6,161 nucleotides of DNA from Verrucomicrobiota bacterium. Its GTDB lineage: Bacteria; Verrucomicrobiota; Verrucomicrobiia; Limisphaerales; JAHEOI01. A program made the position numbers and the translations under genes. Location: positions 1 to 6,161 of the forward strand of contig JAHEOI010000089.1 in assembly GCA_018610125.1 (NCBI GenBank). Reading direction: 5' to 3'. Positions 1 to 6,160 of the stretch are shown one piece after another (position 1 is the stretch's first letter; every line of letters starts with the position of its first letter). The notes under the pieces were generated by a model that was not told the origin of the DNA, did no database searches, and saw only the letters and a program-made list of their open reading frames with translations.

Positions 1-26
1 CCACGGGGTAGCTGGGTGCTCTTTCT

Positions 27-55
27 CCGACGGGGGGGTGTCGGTGTCCCCCGAC
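27..55. repeat. GC-rich inverted-repeat cluster with two alternative hairpins
   Basis: CCGAC at 27-31, GTCGG at 40-44 and CCGAC at 51-55 follow one another, so the middle arm can pair with either neighbour (spacers of 8 and 6 bases). A third pairing, CGGGGG at 31-36 with CCCCCG at 48-53, overlaps both. There is no T-tract, so it is not a standard intrinsic terminator. A similar GC-rich inverted-repeat cluster lies at 6102-6160. The pairings are seen directly. That this is a REP-like intergenic repeat mobilised by RAYT transposases is inference, supported only by the RAYT remnant at 1034. Confidence 0.5.
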
Positions 56-121
56 TTGCGTGCGAATCCTGTCTTGGACATTTTCAGGAAAATCAATCGC
101 ATGCCATCGCGAAGAAGAAAG

Positions 122-146
122 ATAATTGATGCAGTTATGCAATTAT
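122..146. promoter_or_regulatory. Candidate VapBC operator (7+7 bp inverted repeat)
   Basis: ATAATTG at 122-128 and CAATTAT at 140-146 form a perfect inverted repeat with an 11-base spacer. Inside it, ATGCA occurs twice as a direct repeat (129-133 and 137-141). The element covers the candidate -35 hexamer and most of the promoter spacer, where a bound repressor would block RNA polymerase. Ribbon-helix-helix antitoxins such as VapB normally bind inverted repeats in their own promoter, and more tightly when complexed with VapC. The repeat is seen; its role is inferred from position and family behaviour. Confidence 0.5.
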
Positions 147-154
147 TGTATTCT
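126..154 (+). promoter_or_regulatory. Candidate sigma70-type promoter of the vapBC operon
   Basis: TTGATG at 126-131 and TATTCT at 149-154 are separated by 17 bases. Each matches four of six consensus bases (TTGACA and TATAAT). The segment from about 121 to 160 is clearly AT-richer than its surroundings. A start of transcription about 7 bases after the -10 hexamer would fall at or next to the vapB ATG at 161, implying a very short or absent leader. The hexamers are seen; promoter activity is inferred. Confidence 0.45.
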
Positions 155-160
155 CTTCAT

Positions 161-421
161 ATGCGCACGACAATCTCGCTCGATGATCACCTGGCCGAGG
201 AAGTGCAACGACGCGCGGCGGCTAGAGGCCAGAGTGTCAGCTCGTTTATTGCAAGCATTCTTGACGACACCCTCAAGCGGCATGAGCCCGAACAGGAAAG
301 GTTGTTTCGGCTGATTACGGTGGGCGAAGATGGGGTGTTGGAAGGCATCAACCTCGACCAGCCAAGGCGACTCGAGACCGATGAAGATGACCGGAGTTGG
401 AGGGCAAAACTCGATCATTGA
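161..421 (+). CDS. vapB: Antitoxin VapB, ribbon-helix-helix family
   Basis: The 86-residue product is the likely antitoxin of a type II toxin-antitoxin pair: it binds and neutralises the VapC RNase encoded next to it and represses the operon. Residues 1-40 look like a ribbon-helix-helix fold: a short strand (MRTTISLDD), a helix rich in E/R/A, then a turn and second helix (GQSVSSFIASILDDTLKR). The acidic tail, with a GINLDQ segment near residue 67, matches the toxin-binding part of VapB proteins ('GvDLd' motif). The frame is open back to 38, but the ATG at 161 was chosen because homologous antitoxins begin at the M-R-T-T-I strand and the upstream 41 codons resemble nothing. No Shine-Dalgarno precedes it, so translation could be leaderless. 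The stop overlaps the vapC start by one base. Family assignment is confident; partner specificity is inferred. Confidence 0.82.
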   Translation: MRTTISLDDHLAEEVQRRAAARGQSVSSFIASILDDTLKRHEPEQERLFRLITVGEDGVLEGINLDQPRRLETDEDDRSWRAKLDH

Positions 422-855
422 TGTTGATGCCCGATGTCAATGTCCTCATCTACGCCCACCGACGAGATTCCCACGTCGAGCATCCTGTCTACGCCCGGTG
501 GCTTACAGATTTGGCAATGGGGGAGGAACCGTTCGCCTTATCGGCTCTGTCCCTTGTGGGCGTTGTGCGAATTGTCACCAATGGTCGAATTTTCCGGCGC
601 CCTTCCACTCTCGATGAAGTCTTTCGATTCATTGATGAACTGACGATGTGTCCCAATGCCCGGATTGTGACGCCGGGTCGCAGGCATCTCCAAATTTGGG
701 AAGACCTGTGTCGGCAAACGAACGCAACAGGCAAGCTGGCGGCCGATGCGCAGCACGCGGCGGTTGCCATTGAGCACGGCTGTACGTGGGTCACTACAGA
801 CGCCGATTTTGCGCGTTTCAAGTCATTGCGGTGGCAGCATCCGCTGGGTAAGTGA
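421..855 (+). CDS. vapC: Toxin VapC, PIN-domain ribonuclease
   Basis: The 144-residue protein is a PIN-domain RNase, the likely toxin partner of the VapB encoded just upstream. PIN toxins cleave RNA (tRNA or rRNA in studied cases) using acidic residues that hold Mg2+ or Mn2+. Visible motifs are PDVNVLIYAHRRDS with Asp5, GKLAADAQHAAVAIEHG with Asp109, and TTDADF with Asp127 and Asp129. The ending FKSLRWQHPL is typical of the subfamily formerly called the Mtu PIN family, and the length is normal. The segment FALSALSLVGVVRIVTN, where many PIN proteins carry a second catalytic Glu, has none; other members of this subfamily share that, as I recall. The ATG at 421 overlaps the vapB stop (TGATG), pointing to translational coupling. 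GGAGG at 399-403 lies 17 bases upstream, too far for a normal ribosome site. ATG at 427 is an alternative start. The RNA target cannot be read from sequence. Confidence 0.88.
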   Translation: MLMPDVNVLIYAHRRDSHVEHPVYARWLTDLAMGEEPFALSALSLVGVVRIVTNGRIFRRPSTLDEVFRFIDELTMCPNARIVTPGRRHLQIWEDLCRQTNATGKLAADAQHAAVAIEHGCTWVTTDADFARFKSLRWQHPLGK

Positions 856-867
856 CCTTATGTAACC

Positions 868-930
868 GCCCCCAACCGGAACTTGGGCCCATTCAATTTG
901 GAATAACCCGGAGGGGGCTCCAAGCCTTCC
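868..930. other. Self-complementary GC-rich segment after vapC
   Basis: In the 178-base gap between vapC and the transposase remnant, several pairings are possible: CCCAA (871-875) with TTGGG (883-887) over a 7-base loop, GCCCCC (868-873) with GGGGGC (913-918), and CTTGG (882-886) with CCAAG (920-924), the last extended by GGAA/TTCC. These are partly mutually exclusive. The small hairpin could act as a weak transcript end for vapBC, but no U-run follows directly. It could also be a decayed REP-type repeat. The rest of the gap holds no open frame of note; TTGACT at 998-1003 lacks a good -10 partner. Confidence 0.3.
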
Positions 931-1033
931 GAAGTCCAGCAATCCCGCCATTCATGCGGCACTTCGCGCGCTGCCTCGGGGACGTGGGGTCTTATTATTG
1001 ACTAATCTCCCGGAATCAACTAGGTGATAGGTC

Positions 1034-1402
1034 GTGGCGCGCAAGCTGAGGATCGAATATCCGGGGGCAATTTACCACTTGATGAACCGTGGTGACCGGC
1101 GGGAGCCCATCTTCCGAGACGATAACGACCATCATGACTTTCTCATCACCTTGGGTCTGCGTGAAAACGGGCTGGCAGGCACGCTTAATGACCAATCACT
1201 TTCATCTGGTCGCCGAAACCCCGGAGCCCAACTTGGTTGCGGGAATGAGATGGTTTCCGGGAACTTACACCATCCGGTTTAATCACCGGCACAAACTCTC
1301 CGGTCACCTGTTCAGCGGTCGTTACAAGGCTTTGCCTGTGGACGGTTCGGGCAATGGTTATCCAAAACTCTCGCTGTCGTGTTAATGCCCCTCGCAAAGC
1401 AA
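1034..1402 (+). pseudogene. Decayed REP-associated tyrosine transposase (RAYT, Y1/IS200-like)
   Basis: RAYTs are single-strand DNA transposases of the HUH class that are thought to spread REP palindromes. The start is a GTG at 1034 with AGGTGA at 1022-1027. The first frame gives the typical beginning (MARKLRIEYPGAIYHLMNRG, then REPIFRDDNDHHDFL) and loses homology after about 1155. The family pattern resumes in the next frame: KTGWQ, then NHFHLVAETPEPNL with the HUH motif His-Phe-His at 1197-1205, then HLFSGRYKAL and VDGSGNGY. Between KTGWQ and NHFH about three codons seem missing compared with the usual 'WQVHAYVLMPNHFH'. The second frame stops at 1382-1384. A trace resembling LNPVRAK coding (about 1383-1402) may continue out of frame, without the expected catalytic Tyr and the C-terminal helix. 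With a frameshift, an internal deletion and a lost tyrosine the protein should be inactive. The missing-codon count and the LNPVRAK trace rest on remembered family sequences. Confidence 0.82.
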
Positions 1403-1414
1403 CAATCCTTCGTC

Positions 1415-4400
1415 TTAGCGTACCTCTTCACGATCGACTCTGATGCGGTAAAAGCGGGCTTCCTCGGTTGGTCCGAAGTCATCGGTTACGCCCTTGATCT
1501 CCGTCGTCGAACCGCTCGGGATGGTTGCCACGCTGCTCCAGTTCGTGTCGGTCCCGAGGCTCGAGCTCGCCTGCAGCTCATACGCACGCTCGGCCTTGGC
1601 CTCAAATCGGATCTCGACCAAGCCCTCCCCTTCTAAAATCCTCACCGATTCGATCCGCAAGTGGCTCTCGCGATCTTGCGGATCGGTTCCCGCGAAATAT
1701 TCGGCAAGATTGGACTGCCCGTCACCATCGGCATCCCGTTCGGCGTCGAGCGCGAGGTCGGGATCAAGGCCGTTTTCTTCCTCCCAACTGTCCGGCATGC
1801 CATCGCCGTCACTGTCCTCGGGCGTTTCCCGGACCGTCCCGGGCGAGGGCTCGGCGCTTTCCCAGTTTGTCGGATCGTTCCCACGCGCCAGTTCCGGACC
1901 GTCACTCATACGACGTTGGAGCGAACCCCCATTTCCGTCGGCTTCGCTTGGCCATGGCGATTGATCGCTGTATGCCAATTCATCCACAATCACCCATGAG
2001 ACCGAACCGCCTTGCACATCGGGGGCTTGCGGACGCTCCAGCCGAAAGTGCTCCCCATTGTTCGAGAGTCGTCCTTGATATGGTCCGACAACCTTTACCG
2101 ACTCGGGAATGCTATAGGCCTCGCGGAATTCGCTTAAAAGCAGTGTGTCCCCCGGATCAAAGCCGACCACCAGGATCGCCTCATTCTCTCGAAGCGTTAT
2201 CCCGTCGCCAAAGGTATACTCGACCCCGCCTCGCAGGCGCCATGTGCCTTCGGCATTGCCCAACTCCAACGGCTGATCACGCGTGTTCGAAAGCTCGAGG
2301 AATTCGGCCGCCTGGTCGCTCGTCGCAGAGGGAAGCGTCCTATCGGGATGGTACATCACTTCGCTGATCACGACCCCATCCCAAATGGAAGAACGGCTCT
2401 CGTTCGGAGCCTCGGTAGACGGCTCCAGTGGATACCAAAAACGTCCGCCATCAGGGTAGCGTCCGAGGGACATCCCATTGACTTGGCCAGCAAAGCGGAC
2501 CGAATCGGCAACGCGATCTTGGCCTCCGCCGGGGAAATGACTTAGGAAGAGCTGCTCTCCCGCCTTGTCCAGTCCAAATCCGGAATCCAAAGAGGGATGA
2601 AAGCCGGTCACTTCATCAAAGGTGACAAAGCTCCCCGAAGCCAATGTCACATTGGGAATAGCCCATTTTTGCAAATCCGCCAAGGAATCACTCAGGAACC
2701 ACCCTTGCAGATTGACCTCGCTGTCGCCGGCATTGTAAAGCTCAATCCAATCATTGGAGTCACGGTTGGGGAACGACGGATTATCAAAGTCGGTATGAGC
2801 CAGGAGCTCGTTGATCATGACCGTCCGGGACGGGTCGGGGTCGTGCTCGCCGGGAGATCCGTTCAGGAAGGTGCTAATACGCCAGTTTCGCCCATAGCTC
2901 AGCCCGCCCGAGGTCTGGTCGATCTCCATGCCCTGTTTCGGCACCAGCGAATGCCCTCCTCCGTCCGGCGGCAATGGCCATCCACGATCGTCGCTGTACC
3001 CAAACTCCGCAATCAGCTCCCCATTCGGCGCCGATCGAAGAGCGACCCGCTCACCTCCATTGTCAAACCGCCCGTCGTACGGCCCCCAAATCGACACCTC
3101 ATCCTCAAGCCCGTATTGGTCTCGAAACGCCTGAAAATCTTCCGCCGGATCGGCATTGACCACTAAAAACCGCTCGCCCGGCGCGACGCTCGAGCCAATC
3201 GGGAAGCTGAAATCGATTCCGTCAGTGAAGGTGACCCCTGAAAGATCGACGGTTCCCGAGCCGGTATTCTCCAGCTCGATAAACTCAAGTCCGTTGTCGT
3301 CGGTAGGGTGGTACATCAGCTCGCTGACACGAATGCTCTCGGAGACCGTCTCCGCATCCGGGGCTTGAGCGAGATTGAATTCGACCGGCTCCGACCAATG
3401 ACTCCACCATCCGTCGTCATCCTTCATCCGGGCACGCACGCGGTACGTATGCCCCACCTCGCAGACTCCCGCCGGGATCGTCATTTCCGGTGCAAACGTC
3501 CCGAGCTCACCGCTTTCCCAATCGGAATTAATCTCATAGTGGTGCGGGTTATCCCGATCGAATGCCGGCGCGTTTTCCGGCGTCACCTCAGCCAGCCGCC
3601 ACTCCATTGCGCCGAACCCGGCGGAGTCATCCTGAAGCTCGGAGCAGCGAAAGGTGAGGTTGTTGGCTGTAATCTCGTCCCCTTGCGCCACATGCCGGAT
3701 CTCGGGCGTTTTCGGGATCTTTGACTCCTCCAGGAGATTTTCATCGATCCAGCCTGCACGCGTTTCGACGTAAACGCGCATCTTCTGGACCAGTCCTCGA
3801 AATGTTCGCGTGAACCCGGACTCGTAAAATCGTCCTTCCCCTGCCTTGTTCGGATTGACATATCCGGAGGTCATAATCGGATTGTAGTCCCACATCCGGC
3901 GATCGACATCGACCATGGAGCCCTCCCCGCCCGGATCGTCGATGACGGCCGCGTGCTCGTCGATCAGCTCCAACGCTTGATCCGTATTAAAGAGGAGATC
4001 CCGAATCTCGCGTAGGCGATTCTGGTATTCGCGATTGAAGACAGGTTGCGCAAGGACCCGTTCCTTGAACGGCTCATTGCCATCACCAAACATGCTGTCG
4101 GCCCAGGTCAGATCGAGATCCCAGGGATGGACACTCCAAACACCGGTTTCGGGATTGTGGTAGTAGAAATAGTTCTTGCCGTTGCCGATGTCGTAATGAT
4201 GGATCGCTTCAACGATCGCACGATAGCTGTAATATCGCTCCAGATCGAGGTGCTCACGCCACCACTGCTCCGAGGGATTGTCATTGCGATATGTGCTCAG
4301 GAACCGGTTGAGGTCGGATTGATCCGCAGGGGCGGTCGGACCTTGGTTGTTTTTCTCACCGGTCCACGACTCCATCTTATAAAAGTTGCCGTCGGGCAGT

Positions 4401-5983
4401 TTGTGCTCATCCAAGAGCCGACCATCAGGCTGCTCCACGACCAAATACATCCCCCATAAGTCGCCATCATATTGCGTTGCGCCTTGCTCTGCGGCATCAT
4501 CGATGACCCGAAACTGAGTCCAATGGGTCAATGGTCCCTCGACGCCGACCCGATTGAACAGCTCGAAGCCGACCGCTTCAAACATCCCTTGCTCCCCTCG
4601 GTAACCAAAATTCCCCTGTTGGATAATGGCCGAGAGATTCAGCTTATCCCAAACCGTGTCGTACTCTCGCCCATAGTCGTCACGAGCTTGGAAATGATGA
4701 CCGCGATTGAAGTCGAATTTCCACATGTTTTTGCCCATGGCATATCGCCAAACACCACCGCGAGCCCGATAATGAACATGATCATAAACCTCACCGTTAT
4801 AGACGAGCGTTCCCTCCCACTTGTAATCGCTTCCACGGTATTCCTCCAGGAACTGGCACTCCATCACATCCTCGTTGTCGGTCAATAAATGATAGACCGG
4901 GAGGCTGCGCATGACATCGGTCCCATACTGAACAACCTCCGACTTCCGGGTGTCCTGGCTGTCCGGATCGATCGCCCCCTCCCACGGCGGCACCCCGTCG
5001 TAGACAAAATAGGCAAAATTGGGCTGTGGGTCGTCGGTATAAGGCACCATGAGCCCCATCCCCGTGGAATCCTCGGCTCGGATACGGTACCGAATGAGAT
5101 TTCGATGCTGCTGAAGGCTGCCGGAAAGCTCGGCTGTGTAAACGGCATCGTCCGCCCTTGGATCCGCTCCCTCTCCGTCATCGGACATTGCAATCCAAGT
5201 CCAGCGCTCCTCAAATTCCGGGTCCTCCTTCGAAAAATACGCACCCGGCTCAACAAGCTGATACCCAAGCGAGACATCGGCCACCCCATCCGGGTCGATC
5301 GCTCGCACGGTCACGCGGACCGATTCGCCCGCCTTGGGCCGCCTCGGAGAATGGGTCACATCGGTAAGACGCGGCGGCAGCTCACCCGCAAAAACCGAGT
5401 TCTTCCGGCCCGGGGTCGGCCCTGTTTTGGAGGAACGCCAGCTTCCGCCAAGATCGTTATCGAAACCCGGATGAACCAGTTCCATCGACTTGGCGGGCGG
5501 ATCGCCGACGGTCGGCCAAGGAAAGCCCAGCCCGTAATCGACTTCATCGATCTGGCTGCCGTCCGGATCCCGCAGCTCGATGTCTTCTCCCTCATTGGCA
5601 ATCCGTCCTTCGACAGGCCCCACGGCATCGACATCGAAGTGCCGATCCAGATCTTCCGGGTGAGGCCCGACAATCACATACCCTCCGGCCTCAATCGCAC
5701 TCCCTCCAGGAAATGCATAATCGATTCCGCCGCGCAGCCCCCAACCGCTTAACTCGATCCGCGAAGCACTCCGATTGTAGAGCTCGACAAATTCCGTTCG
5801 GTGCGTCTTGACCACCGGGTCCGAGTGGATCTCATTGAAAATCACCGGTCCCTCTTCAGCCAATCCCAACCCTGAAACGCCCCCCAGACACATCCCGAAC
5901 ACCGCCATGCGCCAGAGTCGCTTCCTCATCCTATCCATATCAATCATAACGGCTTTGATCATCAAATGCATCCGGACCCGCAT
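1415..5983 (-). CDS. Large secreted CotH-kinase / lamin-tail-domain protein with calcium loops
   Basis: Residues are counted from the ATG at 5983 (1,522 in all). MRKRLWRMAVFGMCLGGVSG at 19-38, ending near LA|EE at 42-43, is a signal peptide, so the true start may be Met19 (5929) or Met16 (5938); none of the starts has a good Shine-Dalgarno. Order of modules: lamin-tail-like domain 47-195; beta-sandwich 205-330; CotH-kinase-like domain about 360-680, with a K-rich GKNMWKFDFN segment, NFYKME (Lys537) and HPWDLDLTW (Asp622, Asp624) as likely ATP/metal residues; fibronectin-like segment 757-871; lamin-tail-like domains at about 885-1047, 1055-1190 and 1204-1385; two EF-hand-like loops (DSDGDGMPDSWE at 1390, DADGDGQSNLAE at 1417); C-terminal beta-sandwich 1442-1518 ending FYRIRV. 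Bacillus CotH phosphorylates spore-coat proteins, so this may be an extracellular protein kinase, but substrate and role are unknown. No lipobox, PEP-CTERM tail or membrane anchor is seen. It stands alone and converges with the transposase remnant. Module identity is confident; activity is inference. Confidence 0.9.
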   Translation of the reverse strand: MRVRMHLMIKAVMIDMDRMRKRLWRMAVFGMCLGGVSGLGLAEEGPVIFNEIHSDPVVKTHRTEFVELYNRSASRIELSGWGLRGGIDYAFPGGSAIEAGGYVIVGPHPEDLDRHFDVDAVGPVEGRIANEGEDIELRDPDGSQIDEVDYGLGFPWPTVGDPPAKSMELVHPGFDNDLGGSWRSSKTGPTPGRKNSVFAGELPPRLTDVTHSPRRPKAGESVRVTVRAIDPDGVADVSLGYQLVEPGAYFSKEDPEFEERWTWIAMSDDGEGADPRADDAVYTAELSGSLQQHRNLIRYRIRAEDSTGMGLMVPYTDDPQPNFAYFVYDGVPPWEGAIDPDSQDTRKSEVVQYGTDVMRSLPVYHLLTDNEDVMECQFLEEYRGSDYKWEGTLVYNGEVYDHVHYRARGGVWRYAMGKNMWKFDFNRGHHFQARDDYGREYDTVWDKLNLSAIIQQGNFGYRGEQGMFEAVGFELFNRVGVEGPLTHWTQFRVIDDAAEQGATQYDGDLWGMYLVVEQPDGRLLDEHKLPDGNFYKMESWTGEKNNQGPTAPADQSDLNRFLSTYRNDNPSEQWWREHLDLERYYSYRAIVEAIHHYDIGNGKNYFYYHNPETGVWSVHPWDLDLTWADSMFGDGNEPFKERVLAQPVFNREYQNRLREIRDLLFNTDQALELIDEHAAVIDDPGGEGSMVDVDRRMWDYNPIMTSGYVNPNKAGEGRFYESGFTRTFRGLVQKMRVYVETRAGWIDENLLEESKIPKTPEIRHVAQGDEITANNLTFRCSELQDDSAGFGAMEWRLAEVTPENAPAFDRDNPHHYEINSDWESGELGTFAPEMTIPAGVCEVGHTYRVRARMKDDDGWWSHWSEPVEFNLAQAPDAETVSESIRVSELMYHPTDDNGLEFIELENTGSGTVDLSGVTFTDGIDFSFPIGSSVAPGERFLVVNADPAEDFQAFRDQYGLEDEVSIWGPYDGRFDNGGERVALRSAPNGELIAEFGYSDDRGWPLPPDGGGHSLVPKQGMEIDQTSGGLSYGRNWRISTFLNGSPGEHDPDPSRTVMINELLAHTDFDNPSFPNRDSNDWIELYNAGDSEVNLQGWFLSDSLADLQKWAIPNVTLASGSFVTFDEVTGFHPSLDSGFGLDKAGEQLFLSHFPGGGQDRVADSVRFAGQVNGMSLGRYPDGGRFWYPLEPSTEAPNESRSSIWDGVVISEVMYHPDRTLPSATSDQAAEFLELSNTRDQPLELGNAEGTWRLRGGVEYTFGDGITLRENEAILVVGFDPGDTLLLSEFREAYSIPESVKVVGPYQGRLSNNGEHFRLERPQAPDVQGGSVSWVIVDELAYSDQSPWPSEADGNGGSLQRRMSDGPELARGNDPTNWESAEPSPGTVRETPEDSDGDGMPDSWEEENGLDPDLALDAERDADGDGQSNLAEYFAGTDPQDRESHLRIESVRILEGEGLVEIRFEAKAERAYELQASSSLGTDTNWSSVATIPSGSTTEIKGVTDDFGPTEEARFYRIRVDREEVR

Positions 5984-6022
5984 TGCGGCAATCCAAGATA
6001 ACCCTCTCAGATGTATCCGGCG

Positions 6023-6037
6023 CAGTAGTCTCTACTG
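6023..6037. promoter_or_regulatory. 6+6 bp inverted repeat upstream of the CotH-type gene
   Basis: CAGTAG (6023-6028) and CTACTG (6032-6037) form a perfect inverted repeat around TCT, 40 bases before the first ATG of the minus-strand gene. It could be a regulator-binding site or a small hairpin in the 5' leader. On the minus strand GTGACA just before it could be a poor -35 hexamer, but no convincing -10 follows. The repeat is seen directly; any role is inferred and its short length makes chance plausible. Confidence 0.3.
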
Positions 6038-6083
6038 TCACCCGAAAGGCCATTCTCAGCAAGGGATATGCCAGCGGAGTATG

Positions 6084-6099
6084 GGAGTGGCGGAGTGGC
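6084..6099. repeat. Tandem 8-mer, two copies
   Basis: GGAGTGGC occurs twice without a gap (6084-6091 and 6092-6099), and a related GCGGAGT lies at 6074-6080. The copies directly precede the inverted-repeat cluster at 6102-6160. This is a minor slippage-type repeat with no evident function. Confidence 0.45.
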
Positions 6100-6101
6100 G
6101 T

Positions 6102-6160
6102 GGGACACCGGGGACGGCGTCCCTATCAGGGAAAGGTCCTCCCCGGCACACTAGGGACCT
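6102..6160. repeat. REP-like cluster of overlapping inverted repeats
   Basis: GGGAC occurs at 6102-6106 and again at 6111-6115, and GTCCC at 6119-6123 can pair with either. GGGACG-G-CGTCCC (6111-6123) is a perfect odd palindrome. CCGGGGA (6108-6114) pairs with TCCCCGG (6140-6146), and AGGTCC (6134-6139) with GGACCT (6155-6160). Such stacked, competing palindromes in an intergenic region resemble REP/BIME elements. A decayed RAYT, the class linked to REP elements, lies in this same window, and a similar cluster sits at 27-55. The pairings are seen; the REP label is inference. The element may continue beyond the window. Confidence 0.45.

Noticed and set aside
38..160. Upstream extension of vapB back to a GTG at 38
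   Set aside because: The 41 extra residues resemble no antitoxin N-terminus, and the stretch holds the hairpin cluster and promoter-like signals; the ribbon-helix-helix begins at 161.
397..420. TTG start for vapC at 397
   Set aside because: It would overlap the only purine-rich tract and add residues before the normal PIN beginning; ATG 421 fits the family and the TGATG overlap.
868..930. Intrinsic terminator of vapBC
   Set aside because: The hairpins are short, compete with each other and lack a following U-run; kept only as a self-complementary segment.
1415..1480. PEP-CTERM or other C-terminal sorting tail on the large protein
   Set aside because: The C-terminus ends in a charged FYRIRVDREEVR strand with no hydrophobic helix and no trailing basic cluster.
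1379..1636. Small plus-strand open frame after the transposase remnant
   Set aside because: Most of it is antisense to the conserved C-terminus of the large gene; only its first bases touch the decayed transposase.
1525..2367. Long plus-strand open frame of 280 codons
   Set aside because: It lies antisense to the large CotH-type gene, is rich in Arg/Pro/Ser as expected from a shadow frame, and shows no recognisable domain.
4889..5752. Plus-strand open frame of 287 codons
   Set aside because: Also antisense to the large gene within its well-supported lamin-tail and beta-sandwich coding; no family features.
5888..5902. Lipoprotein signal around Cys32 of the large protein
   Set aside because: The residues before the Cys are V-F-G-M, and Met directly before the Cys does not fit a lipobox; an ordinary signal peptidase I site at LA|EE fits better.
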